Part shown: in pieces, positions 6,915 through 14,316 of the stretch
Numbering within the stretch: position 1 is the first letter of the stretch
Layout of the letters: each line of letters begins with the position of its first letter
Assembly (NCBI GenBank): GCA_041490205.1
Contig: JBGPSQ010000035.1
Span: 1-18,795 of the forward strand
Source of the DNA: DATDDB01 sp041490205
Lineage (GTDB): Bacteria; Pseudomonadota; Gammaproteobacteria; Burkholderiales; Gallionellaceae
Direction of reading: 5' to 3'
DNA length: 18,795 nucleotides
Program-made: the position numbers and the translations under genes
Notes under the pieces: model-generated
Seen by the model: the letters and a program-made list of their open reading frames with translations, nothing else
Database searches by the model: none
What the model was told of the DNA's origin: nothing

Positions 6915-7542
6915 AAAATATCGTTACCTGGTGGTCGAGGGCCCGATAGGCGTAGGCAAGACCAGCCTCGCGCGGCGCCTTGCCGAATATGCTGGCGCCT
7001 CGGCCATGCTGGAAAAACCGGGAGAAAATCCTTTCCTACCCCGTTTTTATGAAGACCCGGCGCGCCATGCCTTGCCCACGCAACTGTTCTTCCTGTTCCA
7101 GCGCATCAATGAAGTAAGCGAGCTTGCGCAAATGGACTTGTTCCAGGTGCGCACCGTATCCGACTATTTGTTCGACAAGGACTCCCTGTTCGCGCGCCTG
7201 AACCTGAACGACGACGAATTCACCCTGTACCAGAACATCTACAACAGCCTTGCACCGCAAGCGCCCTCCCCCGACCTGGTGATCTACCTGCAAGCCCCGG
7301 TGGAAACCCTGTTCGAACGCGTGCGGCGGCGCGCCATCGCGTATGAATACCCGATAGCGGAAAATTACCTGGAGCGGCTATCCTTGGGCTACAGCGAGTT
7401 TTTCCACCACTACGACGCAGCCCCGGTGCTCGTCGTAAACTGCGAAAACCTCAATTTCGTGGATAATGACGAACATTTCGGCCTGCTGCTGGAGCGCATC
7501 GCGGGGATGCGCGGTCAGCGGGAATTCTTTAGCATGGGCTAA
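6904..7542 (+). CDS. Deoxynucleoside kinase family protein
   Basis: A 212-residue P-loop kinase of the deoxynucleoside kinase (dGK/dAK/dCK) family, expected to phosphorylate deoxynucleosides for salvage. It has a P-loop GPIGVGKTS (13-21), the family's ENPFLPRFYED (41-51) with the substrate-contacting glutamate and a TQLFFLFQR helix (59-67). A VSDYLFDKD stretch (85-93) stands where the ERS/DRS motif usually is, and the lid RVRRRAIAYEYPI (139-151) is arginine-rich. The DRS-type motif is altered (D-Y rather than D-R), a recurrent feature of this bacterial branch as far as I recall. It overlaps folK by 11 nt and precedes panB, a common betaproteobacterial arrangement. The nucleoside preference cannot be read from sequence. 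Confidence 0.87.
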   Translation: MALEKYRYLVVEGPIGVGKTSLARRLAEYAGASAMLEKPGENPFLPRFYEDPARHALPTQLFFLFQRINEVSELAQMDLFQVRTVSDYLFDKDSLFARLNLNDDEFTLYQNIYNSLAPQAPSPDLVIYLQAPVETLFERVRRRAIAYEYPIAENYLERLSLGYSEFFHHYDAAPVLVVNCENLNFVDNDEHFGLLLERIAGMRGQREFFSMG

Positions 7543-7569
7543 AATTGAAAATTGCTTTTCACGATTGTC

Positions 7570-7593
7570 CTTTCTCCCGCTTGCGGGGGAAAG
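7570..7593. repeat. Palindromic hairpin upstream of panB
   Basis: CTTTCTCCCGC (7570-7580) pairs with GCGGGGGAAAG (7583-7593) over 11 bp, with one G-T/G-U pair and only two unpaired bases between the arms. It shares the CTCCCGC/GCGGG core with the larger element after panB. There is no T-run, so it is not a standard terminator. It lies 17 nt before the panB start and may affect panB mRNA. Confidence 0.6.
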
Positions 7594-7610
7594 TTAGATA
7601 GGGGGCTTTG

Positions 7611-8402
7611 ATGCGAACCACACTGACGGCACTGCAAGAGATGCGAAACCGCGGCGAGAAAATTGCCGTGCTCACCTGCTATGACGCCAGCTTTGCGAGC
7701 CTGCTGGAAAACAATGGCGTGGACGTGCTGCTGGTCGGCGATTCGCTCGGCATGGTGATACAGGGACGCGAAACCACACTGCCGGTGACCATCGAACAGA
7801 TGTCCTACCACACCTCCTGCGTGGCGAGCGGAGCGCAGCGCGCATTCATCGCAGCCGACATGCCGTTCGGCACCTCGCAGTTCAGCGCGCGCGAGACCTT
7901 CGCCCATGCGGTGCAGTTGATGTCGGCGGGCGCGCACATGGTCAAGCTCGAAGGCGGCGCCGAAATGGCCGAAACCGTCCAGTTCCTTACTTCGCGCGGC
8001 ATTCCCGTCTGCGCGCACATCGGCCTGACGCCCCAATCGGTTCACCAGCTTGGCGGCTACAAGGTGCAAGGCAAGAGCGATGCTGCGGCGAACAAACTGC
8101 GGCAGGACGCCCTCTCACTGCAACAGGCTGGCGCAGGCCTGATCGTGCTGGAAGCCGTGCCCGCCGCCCTGGCGGCGGACATCACCGCCCAGTTGCACAT
8201 CCCTACCATCGGCATCGGCGCGGGCGCAGGCTGCTCCGGCCAAGTGCTCGTTGTGTATGACATGCTGGGCATTTATCCTGGCAAGAAGGCGCGCTTTGTA
8301 AAGGATTTCATGCCGGGTGCCAGCTCTGTCGCCGATGCGGTGGCGCGCTATGTGCGTGAAGTGAAATCCGGCGCGTTTCCCGGTGCAGAGCACAGCTTCT
8401 AA
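7611..8402 (+). CDS. panB: 3-methyl-2-oxobutanoate hydroxymethyltransferase
   Basis: PanB makes ketopantoate from alpha-ketoisovalerate and methylene-tetrahydrofolate, the first committed step to pantothenate and CoA. The 263-residue product shows the family motifs in order: LTCYDASFA (21-29), VLLVGDSLGMVIQG (39-52) with the Mg-ligand aspartate, FIAADMPFGT, MVKLEGG, PVCAHIGLTPQSVHQLGGYKVQGK, a catalytic glutamate in LIVLEAVP, and IPTIGIGAGAGCSGQVLVVYDMLG. The ATG at 7611 follows an AGGGGG ribosome site; a TTG one codon earlier is less likely. It sits between two palindromic repeats and precedes panC and panD. Confidence 0.97.
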   Translation: MRTTLTALQEMRNRGEKIAVLTCYDASFASLLENNGVDVLLVGDSLGMVIQGRETTLPVTIEQMSYHTSCVASGAQRAFIAADMPFGTSQFSARETFAHAVQLMSAGAHMVKLEGGAEMAETVQFLTSRGIPVCAHIGLTPQSVHQLGGYKVQGKSDAAANKLRQDALSLQQAGAGLIVLEAVPAALAADITAQLHIPTIGIGAGAGCSGQVLVVYDMLGIYPGKKARFVKDFMPGASSVADAVARYVREVKSGAFPGAEHSF

Positions 8403-8474
8403 TTACCCTCTCCCCCAGCCCCTCTCCCGCCTGCGGGAGAGGGGTGCGCGTTAGCGCGGGAGAGGCCCAGGTAA
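8403..8474. repeat. Palindromic intergenic element between panB and panC
   Basis: The core is a perfect 12-bp stem, CCCCTCTCCCGC (8419-8430) and GCGGGAGAGGGG (8433-8444), with only two bases between the arms. Outer TTACC (8403-8407) and GGTAA (8470-8474) are inverted repeats. Extra copies of the CTCTCCC / GGGAGAG core lie at 8409-8415 and 8458-8464. The CTCTCCCGC...GCGGGAGAG core is a familiar dispersed proteobacterial repeat. It fills the gap between two genes of one pathway, so it may set their relative expression or mRNA stability. Confidence 0.75.
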
Positions 8475-8485
8475 GGGGATAAGCA

Positions 8486-9331
8486 TTGCAAATCATTTCC
8501 ACTGCCGCTGAATTACGCCAGCGCCTGCACAACGAAGCCAGCACCGCCTTCGTGCCGACCATGGGCAACCTGCACGAAGGTCACCTGGACCTGGTGCGCC
8601 TCGCACGCCAGCATGGGCAGTGCGTGGTGGCGAGCATTTTCGTGAATCCCTTGCAGTTCGGCCCCAGCGAGGATTTCGACAAGTATCCGCGCACACTCAA
8701 TGCCGACTGCGAGAAGCTGCAAGGTCTGGCCGATGTGGTGTTTACGCCTTCCGTGGCCGAGATGTACCCGGAGAAGCAGACCATTTATGTCGAGCCGCCG
8801 CCGATTGCCAACAAGCTGTGCGGGGCGTTTCGTCCCGGCCATTTTCGCGGCATGGCGACGGTGGTGCTGAAGCTGTTTAATCTGGTGCAGCCGCATACCG
8901 CCATTTTCGGCAAGAAAGATTACCAGCAGCTTGCCATCATCCGGCAGATGGTGACCCAGTTCAACCTGCCCATCGCCATCATCGGCGCGGAGACCGCGCG
9001 GGCTGCAGACGGGCTGGCCCTGAGTTCGCGCAACCAGTATTTGAGTCCGGCAGAGCGCACGGCAGCGCCCTTGCTTTACCGCACCCTGCAGGACATTGGC
9101 GGGCGGCTATGGGCAGGCGAAAAAAATATGGAACAAATTCAGGAACAAACAGTCAAACTGCTTGCAACCCATGGCTGGGAGCCGGAATATGTGGCCATAC
9201 GCAATCAGGTCACGCTGGCAATCCCGGCTGCCGGGGAGCAAAAACTGGTTATACTGGCGGCGGCAAGGCTGGGGCAGACCCGCCTTATAGACAATGTGGA
9301 AGTTTGTCTATCAGTTCAAGCCCCTATATAA
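8486..9331 (+). CDS. panC: Pantothenate synthetase
   Basis: PanC condenses pantoate and beta-alanine with ATP through a pantoyl-adenylate. The 281-residue protein has the nucleotidyltransferase motifs FVPTMGNLHEGH (22-33, HIGH-like H30/H33), FVNPLQFGPSEDFDKYPR (52-69), CGAFRPGHFRGMATVV (112-127), FGKKDYQQL (141-149) and the KMSKS-like LALSSRNQYL (177-186). Start is TTG, with AAGGGGAT upstream; the first internal ATG (codon 26) would remove part of the ATP site, so TTG is needed. The pocket strand reads IIGAETARAADG rather than the more usual VPTVREADG, a local variation outside the catalytic residues. The panD promoter lies in its last codons. Confidence 0.96.
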   Translation: MQIISTAAELRQRLHNEASTAFVPTMGNLHEGHLDLVRLARQHGQCVVASIFVNPLQFGPSEDFDKYPRTLNADCEKLQGLADVVFTPSVAEMYPEKQTIYVEPPPIANKLCGAFRPGHFRGMATVVLKLFNLVQPHTAIFGKKDYQQLAIIRQMVTQFNLPIAIIGAETARAADGLALSSRNQYLSPAERTAAPLLYRTLQDIGGRLWAGEKNMEQIQEQTVKLLATHGWEPEYVAIRNQVTLAIPAAGEQKLVILAAARLGQTRLIDNVEVCLSVQAPI

Positions 9332-9332
9332 T
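9304..9332 (+). promoter_or_regulatory. panD: Sigma-70 promoter for panD inside the end of panC
   Basis: TTGTCT (9304-9309) and TATAAT (9327-9332) are separated by exactly 17 nt. The -10 box is perfect and overlaps the panC stop codon; the -35 matches 4 of 6. Transcription would begin near 9339, giving a leader of about 20 nt. It suggests panD can be expressed independently of panBC. Confidence 0.6.
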
Positions 9333-9358
9333 GCGCGTCCGTTTCTGGAGATGGCTAT

Positions 9359-9739
9359 ATGCAACGCATCATGCTCAAATCGAAATTGCACCGCGTGCGC
9401 GTCACGCAGTCCGAACTGCACTATGAGGGTTCGTGCGCGATAGACGAGGATTTGCTGGATGCGGCTGACATCAAGGAATACCAGCAAATAGACATCTATA
9501 ACGTCACCAACGGCGAACGCTTCACCACTTATGCCATCCGAGGGCAGCGCGGCTCGGGCATGATTTCGGTGAATGGCGCGGCGGCGCACAAGGCCAATCC
9601 GGGCGACATCCTGATCATCGCCACTTACGCGATGTATGCCGAACTGGAATTGCAGAAATTCCAACCCCAGCTCGTCTATGTGAACGAGCACAACCGCATC
9701 GTCAACAAGCGCGATTTCATTCCAGCACAGGCTGCTTAA
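9359..9739 (+). CDS. panD: Aspartate 1-decarboxylase (pyruvoyl enzyme precursor)
   Basis: PanD decarboxylates aspartate to beta-alanine for PanC. The 126-residue precursor begins MQRIMLKSKLHRVRVT and holds the self-processing site G24-S25 in YEGSCAID; cleavage there yields the pyruvoyl group on the new N-terminal residue. Downstream, YNVTNGERFTTYAI and GSGMISVNGAAAH give the substrate and processing residues, including the conserved YNV and the NGAAA loop. Length and motifs match the self-processing type; relatives of E. coli PanD need the PanZ factor, which is not seen here. A GGAG ribosome site lies upstream. It has its own candidate promoter within panC. Confidence 0.97.
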   Translation: MQRIMLKSKLHRVRVTQSELHYEGSCAIDEDLLDAADIKEYQQIDIYNVTNGERFTTYAIRGQRGSGMISVNGAAAHKANPGDILIIATYAMYAELELQKFQPQLVYVNEHNRIVNKRDFIPAQAA

Positions 9740-9775
9740 GCCACGCTCACTGGGCCAGACGGCCTGAGCCTGGCT
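9739..9775 (+). terminator. Imperfect hairpin directly after panD
   Basis: AGCCACGCTCA at 9739 pairs with TGAGCCTGGCT ending at 9775 (11 bp, one mismatch). An inner GGCC-AGAC-GGCC hairpin sits inside. The arms begin at the panD stop codon. No T-run follows, so this may be a Rho-assisted end or a 3' mRNA-protecting structure rather than a true intrinsic terminator. Confidence 0.4.
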
Positions 9776-9894
9776 GCATAACCGCGATCCCCCTACATGA
9801 CCTGCGCTTTTCAGGAAGGCGGGTTCCTGTCCGCCGCCGGGATATTGCAACATCCGGAAAATTGAATGACTATCCCAAGCAGATGATGCCGAAA

Positions 9895-9903
9895 TGGTAG
9901 AAT
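9895..9903 (+). promoter_or_regulatory. ribBA: Candidate extended -10 promoter for ribBA
   Basis: TGGTAGAAT is an extended -10 (TG-N-TAGAAT). There is no good -35 at normal spacing. It would give a leader of about 70 nt before ribBA. No FMN riboswitch core was recognised in the 9740-9981 gap. Confidence 0.4.
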
Positions 9904-9981
9904 CACGCCTTCTGCACACTATACCTGACGGGCGATTCGTTGACCCGTCGCGCAATTTACCGAAATGCCCAATTTGCCGAA

Positions 9982-11085
9982 ATGACAGACATTGCACCGA
10001 TACAGGATATCATCGCCGAAATCCGCGCCGGACGGATGGTGGTGCTGGTGGACGAAGAAGACCGCGAAAACGAGGGCGACCTGGTTTTTGCAGCAGAATT
10101 CGTCACGCCGGAAAAAATCAACTTCATGGCCAAACACGGGCGCGGGCTGATTTGCCTGACGCTGACCGAGGCACATTGCAATCAGCTAGACCTGCCGCTG
10201 ATGGTGCGGGACAACAGAGCTCCCCTGGGCACCAATTTCACGCTTTCCATCGAAGCGGCGACAGGCGTGACCACGGGTATCTCGGCGGCTGACCGAGCAC
10301 GTACCGTGCAGGTGGCGGCGAACAAAACCGCGAAACCTTCCGACATCGTGCAACCGGGCCACATTTTCCCGCTACGCGCGCAAAATGGCGGCGTGCTGGT
10401 GCGCGCTGGCCACACCGAGGCGGGATGCGACCTGGCACAGTTGGCCGGGCTGACGCCCGCATCGGTGATCTGCGAAATCCTGAAGGACGACGGCGAGATG
10501 GCCCGCCTGCCGGACTTGATCGAATTCGCCAGCTTGCATGGCCTGAAAATCGGCACCATTGCCGACCTGATCGAATACCGCAGCCAGCAGGAAAAGCTCA
10601 TCGAGCGCGCGGCTGAACGCCAGCTGCAGACCGCCTATGGCGAATTCAAGATGGTCATTTATCGCGACAAGACCACGCAAGGCACGCACTTGGCGCTGGT
10701 GAAAGGCGAGATCAACCCGCAACGCGAAACGCTGGTACGCGTGCATGAGCCGCTTTCAGTGATGGATTTCCTGGAGCAGGCAAGTTACCCCCACTCCACC
10801 AGCGTGCATGACGCGCTCAGCCGCATCAGCCGGGCGCCTGCCGGGGTGCTGGTGCTGATGCACCATAACGAGACTTCGCAGGATTTGCTGGCGCGCGCGG
10901 CGGCAAGTCCTGAGGCGCACTCTGCGGCGCAATGGGACCCGCGCAGTTACGGCATAGGCGCGCAGATCCTGCGCGACCTCAATGTCGGCAAGATGTGCCT
11001 GATCGCCACGCCGCGCAAGCTGCCGAGCATGGCCGGGTTCGGGTTGGAAGTGGTCGGATATTGCCACGCAAAGGAAGGAAAATGA
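9982..11085 (+). CDS. ribBA: 3,4-dihydroxy-2-butanone-4-phosphate synthase with degenerate RibA domain (RibBX type)
   Basis: The N-terminal half (about 1-205) is a complete RibB: DEEDRENEGDL (24-34), GLICLTLT, DRARTVQVA, GHIFPLRAQNGGVLVRAGHTEAGCDLA (126-152) with the metal-binding histidine. It converts ribulose 5-phosphate to the four-carbon precursor of riboflavin. The C-terminal half (about 215-367) keeps the GTP-cyclohydrolase-II fold outline, such as LVRVHEP and DPRSYGIGAQILRDLNVGKM. It lacks the zinc-binding C-x10-C-x-C motif entirely: its only cysteines are in KMCLIA and GYCH. Such domains (RibX) lack cyclohydrolase II activity, so a separate RibA is expected elsewhere. The ATG at 9982 gives the usual MTDIAPIQDII start; an upstream in-frame TTG is less likely. 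The stop overlaps ribH (ATGA). Confidence 0.93.
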   Translation: MTDIAPIQDIIAEIRAGRMVVLVDEEDRENEGDLVFAAEFVTPEKINFMAKHGRGLICLTLTEAHCNQLDLPLMVRDNRAPLGTNFTLSIEAATGVTTGISAADRARTVQVAANKTAKPSDIVQPGHIFPLRAQNGGVLVRAGHTEAGCDLAQLAGLTPASVICEILKDDGEMARLPDLIEFASLHGLKIGTIADLIEYRSQQEKLIERAAERQLQTAYGEFKMVIYRDKTTQGTHLALVKGEINPQRETLVRVHEPLSVMDFLEQASYPHSTSVHDALSRISRAPAGVLVLMHHNETSQDLLARAAASPEAHSAAQWDPRSYGIGAQILRDLNVGKMCLIATPRKLPSMAGFGLEVVGYCHAKEGK

Positions 11086-11534
11086 TCGAACTGAAAAAAA
11101 ACCTGGATGGCACGGGTATGCGCATCGGTATCGTACAGAGCCGATTCAATACTGTGATATGCGAAGGATTGCTGGCGGCATGCCGCGGGCAACTGGCACG
11201 GCTTGGAGTGAATGACGGCGACGTCACGCTGGCTACCGTGCCGGGCGCGCTGGAAATTCCGCCTATGCTGCAGCGCATGGCACAAACCGGGAAATTCGAC
11301 GCGCTGATCGCGTTGGGCGCAGTGATCCGGGGCGATACCTATCATTTTGAGGTAGTCTCCAACGAGTCCGCACGCGGTGTGGGCGAAGTGCAATTGAAGC
11401 ATGGCATCCCCGTTGCCAACGCCATTCTCACCACCGACACCGACGAACAGGCCGAAGTGCGCATCGGCATAAAGGGCTCGGAAGCCGCGCAAGTGGCGAT
11501 CGAAATGGCAAACCTGATGAAGGCGATGGCGTGA
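11082..11534 (+). CDS. ribH: 6,7-dimethyl-8-ribityllumazine synthase
   Basis: RibH condenses the RibB product with 5-amino-6-ribitylaminouracil to form lumazine, the penultimate step of riboflavin synthesis. The 150-residue protein has the substrate aromatic in QSRFN (19-23), VPGALEIPP (53-61), the phosphate-binding GAVIRGDTYHFE (79-90) with the catalytic H88, and GIPVANAILTTDTDEQA (108-124). These are the canonical active-site segments. Length is typical of the subunits that assemble as pentamers or icosahedra. The start overlaps the ribBA stop by 4 nt and its own stop overlaps the nusB start, so the three genes are coupled. Confidence 0.97.
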   Translation: MIELKKNLDGTGMRIGIVQSRFNTVICEGLLAACRGQLARLGVNDGDVTLATVPGALEIPPMLQRMAQTGKFDALIALGAVIRGDTYHFEVVSNESARGVGEVQLKHGIPVANAILTTDTDEQAEVRIGIKGSEAAQVAIEMANLMKAMA

Positions 11535-11989
11535 GCGGACAAACCGAAAAAAACAAAGCGCCCGCCAAAAGCCCGCGCCGCCGCGCGCGCGAACTGGCGA
11601 TGCAGGGCATCTATCAGTGGCGACTATCCGGCGCAGATGCCGCCCAGGTCGTGCAGCGTATGCAGGATGAAAAAAACCTGGGCCGCTATGACACGGATTT
11701 ATTTGACCTGCTACTGCGCGGCGTGCTGGCGCAGCATGCCGAACTTACCACGGAGCTGGCACCCCACCTGGACCGCGCGAGTAATGAGTTGAGTCCGGTG
11801 GAATTTTCCATCTTGCTGCTCGCCACATACGAGATGCTGAAGCAGCCCGAAACTCCTTACCGTGTCATCATCAACGAAGCAGTGGAACTGGCCAAGACCT
11901 ACGGCGGGACAGACGGACACAAATTCGTCAACGGCGTACTGGACAAGCTGGCGGCGCAGGCTCGTCCGCTCGAGGTTGCGGCGAGATAG
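11531..11989 (+). CDS. nusB: Transcription antitermination factor NusB
   Basis: NusB binds boxA RNA together with NusE/S10 and supports antitermination at rRNA operons. The 152-residue protein begins with a basic tail (KSPRRRARELAMQGIYQW, about 14-31) that carries the RNA-binding arginines. It ends with the conserved NEAVELAKTYGGTDGHKFVNGVLDKL (119-144). The helical middle includes ELSPVEFSILLLATYEML, matching the ...ELxPVExxILRxAxYEL pattern. The start is GTG, overlapping the ribH stop (GTGA); the next ATG (codon 24) would delete the arginine-rich region. The ribH-nusB pairing is widespread in Proteobacteria. Confidence 0.96.
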   Translation: MSGQTEKNKAPAKSPRRRARELAMQGIYQWRLSGADAAQVVQRMQDEKNLGRYDTDLFDLLLRGVLAQHAELTTELAPHLDRASNELSPVEFSILLLATYEMLKQPETPYRVIINEAVELAKTYGGTDGHKFVNGVLDKLAAQARPLEVAAR

Positions 11990-12021
11990 GCTGCCTGGCT
12001 CCACTTTGGTGAGTTGACCGA

Positions 12022-13002
12022 ATGCCGGAATTCGATCTGATCCAGCGCTACTTCACCCGCCCCTCCCCCGGCGCCGAGCTTGGGGTGGGTGACGACGCCG
12101 CCCTGCTGCGCATCGCACCCGGCATGGAGCTGGCTGTATCCACCGACATGCTGGTGAGCGGGACGCATTTCTTTCCCGATGCCGATTCGTTCCTGCTGGG
12201 AAGCAAGACGCTGGCGGTGAATCTTTCCGACATGGCGGCGATGGGCGCGACCCCCCGCTGGGCATTGCTTTCAATTTCCCTGCCGGAGGAAAACGCTGCC
12301 TGGCTAAAAAAACTCAGCGAAGGGTTTTTTGCCTTGGCGGATCAGCATAAAGTGGAACTCATCGGCGGCGACACCACACGCGGGCCGCTCAACCTGTGCG
12401 TCACCATCATGGGCGAGGTGCCGCAAGGTGCGGCATTACGACGCAGCGGGGCGCAGGCGGGAGATGAAATATGGGTATCGGGCCAACTGGGCGATGCCGC
12501 CCTGGCATTGGCGCACTTGCGAGGTAAGGTGCAATTACCGGCAGCCGAATTCGCGGAATGCGCGCACAGGCTGCACCAGCCCCAACCGCGCGTCGCACTC
12601 GGTCTGGCGTTGCGCGGCCTGGCAAACAGCGCGATAGATATCTCGGATGGGTTGCTGGCCGACCTCGGTCACATACTGGAATGTTCCAAGGTGGGCGCGG
12701 AAATACATTTCGACGCCTTGCCGATTTCGCCGCTATTGCGCTCTTACACGAAAAATCCTGCCGGTGCCGGGAAAGCAGTAGGCGACCTGGCCTTACATTG
12801 CATCCTGTCCGGCGGCGATGATTACGAATTGTGCTTCTCCGCTCCTTCCGCAAACCACACTGCAATTGAAGGCATTTCGGACAAACTGGGCTTGCCGCTG
12901 GCACGCATCGGCGTTATCGTGCCGGGAAGCGGCTGCAAGGTTCGCACTGCGGATGGCAGTGTTATCCGGACAAAAGAAAGAGGTTATGACCACTTCGCAT
13001 AA
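12022..13002 (+). CDS. thiL: Thiamine-monophosphate kinase
   Basis: ThiL phosphorylates thiamine monophosphate to the active cofactor thiamine diphosphate using ATP. The 326-residue protein has the PurM-like fold motifs: GVGDDAALL (21-29), STDMLVSGTHF (40-50), KTLAVNLSDMAAMGATPRWAL (62-82), IGGDTTRGP (114-122), the AIDISDGLLADLGHI run (204-218) and ILSGGDDYELCF (261-272). Mg- and ATP-binding aspartates (D24/D25, D70, D117, D209, D266/D267) are all present. Length is normal. It lies 32 nt after nusB and overlaps pgpA by 17 nt, the usual nusB-thiL-pgpA order. Confidence 0.96.
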   Translation: MPEFDLIQRYFTRPSPGAELGVGDDAALLRIAPGMELAVSTDMLVSGTHFFPDADSFLLGSKTLAVNLSDMAAMGATPRWALLSISLPEENAAWLKKLSEGFFALADQHKVELIGGDTTRGPLNLCVTIMGEVPQGAALRRSGAQAGDEIWVSGQLGDAALALAHLRGKVQLPAAEFAECAHRLHQPQPRVALGLALRGLANSAIDISDGLLADLGHILECSKVGAEIHFDALPISPLLRSYTKNPAGAGKAVGDLALHCILSGGDDYELCFSAPSANHTAIEGISDKLGLPLARIGVIVPGSGCKVRTADGSVIRTKERGYDHFA

Positions 13003-13516
13003 TTTGAATGTGCAGCCCTCCTGGCGCTTCATATTCTCCCATCCCGCGCATTTCATTTCCTTCGGCTTGGGGAGCGGGCTTTCCCCGCGCGCACCGGGCA
13101 CCATGGGCACGCTGGCGGCCTTCCCGCTCTACTGGGCGCTGACGCCGTTCCTGACCACCAAGACTTACATGATCATGCTGATCTGGGCGTTCGGCATGGG
13201 TGTCCTGGCCTGCGAAAAAACCGGACGCACCCTGGGCGAAGCTGACTATGGCGGCATCGTCTGGGACGAGATCGTCGCTTTTCTGCTGATATTGTTCTTC
13301 ACACCCATGGCCGGATCATTCAGCACTCCAACGGGAATTTTCTGGAACGTGCTGGCCTTCTCGCTGTTCCGCTTTTTCGACATCGTGAAGCCGCCGCCCA
13401 TCCGCCATTTCGACATTCACTGGCATGGCGGGATGGGCGTGATGTTCGATGACATCCTCGCGGCAGGCTATACTTTGCTGTGCATGGCGCTATTGAAGAG
13501 CATCCTGTTGATTTAG
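12986..13516 (+). CDS. pgpA: Phosphatidylglycerophosphatase A
   Basis: PgpA removes the phosphate from phosphatidylglycerophosphate in the inner membrane to give phosphatidylglycerol. The 176-residue product starts at the ATG that follows AAAGAGG; a much longer in-frame version would overlap most of the end of thiL and is rejected. Motifs are GLGSGLSPRAPGTMGTLAA (27-45), the metal-binding IVWDEIVAF (91-99), FRFFDIVKPPPI (128-139) and GGMGVMFDDILAAGY (148-162). Hydrophobic segments at about 60-78, 95-112 and 155-175 fit a membrane enzyme. It ends the housekeeping block; the often-following cinA is not here. Confidence 0.95.
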   Translation: MTTSHNLNVQPSWRFIFSHPAHFISFGLGSGLSPRAPGTMGTLAAFPLYWALTPFLTTKTYMIMLIWAFGMGVLACEKTGRTLGEADYGGIVWDEIVAFLLILFFTPMAGSFSTPTGIFWNVLAFSLFRFFDIVKPPPIRHFDIHWHGGMGVMFDDILAAGYTLLCMALLKSILLI

Positions 13517-13575
13517 AATCACTGCCATGCAAAACTTTATGCGGTGTCCAAAAGTAGCTAAATGATTTTTCAGCA

Positions 13576-13602
13576 GGAATTGTGCACCTTACGATCAATT
13601 CC
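13576..13602. repeat. Inverted repeat upstream of the lipoprotein gene
   Basis: GGAATTG (13576-13582) and CAATTCC (13596-13602) form a perfect 7-bp dyad with a 13-nt spacer, 34 nt before the lipoprotein start. It could be an operator or a leader hairpin. The rest of 13517-13635 shows no clear terminator or -10/-35 pair. Confidence 0.4.
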
Positions 13603-13635
13603 CCGGCTAAAACCAATTAATAAGAGGATAGTGGC

Positions 13636-14259
13636 ATGAATTCTAATTTGAGCCTGGCAAGCGGTATGAGCACTTTCTGGATAAGCGTCGTATTGATGCT
13701 GCTGGCGGGATGCAGCTCGCCAGAATTCGTAAATCCTCCGTCTGCCGACTATCTGGCTCCTGCCCCAAGTACGATCAGCGGCACCTGGAAGAACGTGGAG
13801 GAGAATGGAGAGCGGGTGCGCATTAGCGGGCAGAAAGACGGCACGCTGAAATTATATTTTTCCAGCGTAGCGCCATCATCCGAACACCATCCTGCCGCCC
13901 CTCTGTTGGCTCAGTCCATGCATTTCGATAATTCAGACTGGATATTGATCGACTTTCGTAAGTTGGCCGCTTGGCAAGGCGAGGAACCGTACACTGAAAA
14001 ATCCCCGTACAGACTTTTAAAATACGTGCTCGAAACACCGGATCGCCTATGCGGAATCGAGCTGGACACAAACGTGTTTGCAGAAGCGATCAAATCCGGC
14101 CAACTGGAAGGAAAGGTTTTTACACCCCCGCCGCATATACCACAGCCCAAAAATGTGACCGTTACCTCTCCGGGAGAGCTCTGGGTGAAATGGTGGATCG
14201 CCTTGCCGGAATCCCAGAAAAAATTCGGCCCGAAATGGTGCTTCGTAAGAGCTAAATAA
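13636..14259 (+). CDS. Hypothetical lipoprotein
   Basis: A 207-residue protein I do not recognise. A hydrophobic segment (about 12-24) ends in the lipobox LLAGC (22-26). C26 should be lipidated, and the S-S after it favours the outer membrane. The mature part has an ISGTWKNVEENGERVRISGQKDGTLKLYF stretch (about 47-75) that looks like a small beta-structured domain. A C-terminal region with TPPPHIPQPKNVTV (161-174) and WVKWWIALPE (181-190) follows. Start is supported by AAGAGGAT upstream. It stands alone between pgpA and the convergent bufferin block and is AT-richer than its upstream neighbours, suggesting a later arrival. The function is unknown. Confidence 0.75.
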   Translation: MNSNLSLASGMSTFWISVVLMLLAGCSSPEFVNPPSADYLAPAPSTISGTWKNVEENGERVRISGQKDGTLKLYFSSVAPSSEHHPAAPLLAQSMHFDNSDWILIDFRKLAAWQGEEPYTEKSPYRLLKYVLETPDRLCGIELDTNVFAEAIKSGQLEGKVFTPPPHIPQPKNVTVTSPGELWVKWWIALPESQKKFGPKWCFVRAK

Positions 14260-14293
14260 AATCACCCCAGTCTGGTTTTACATGGCTACAAAC

Positions 14294-14306
14294 AGCCAAC
14301 GTGGCT
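14294..14306. terminator. Weak bidirectional terminator candidate
   Basis: A 5-bp stem (AGCCA / TGGCT, 3-nt loop) lies between the two convergent transcription units. TTAATAT follows on the plus side and GTTTGT on the minus side. The short stem makes it a weak candidate. Confidence 0.28.
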
Positions 14307-14316
14307 TTAATATCCA

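Noticed and set aside
9740..9981. FMN riboswitch upstream of ribBA
   Set aside because: None of the conserved RFN core segments could be found in this gap; only a hairpin after panD and an extended -10 were seen.
10947..11492. Open frame of 181 codons on the minus strand across ribBA-ribH
   Set aside because: No recognisable domain, no ribosome site, and it lies fully opposite two well-supported genes.
12818..12985. Longer version of pgpA starting inside thiL
   Set aside because: The extra 56 residues do not match the family and the ATG at 12986 has a strong ribosome site.
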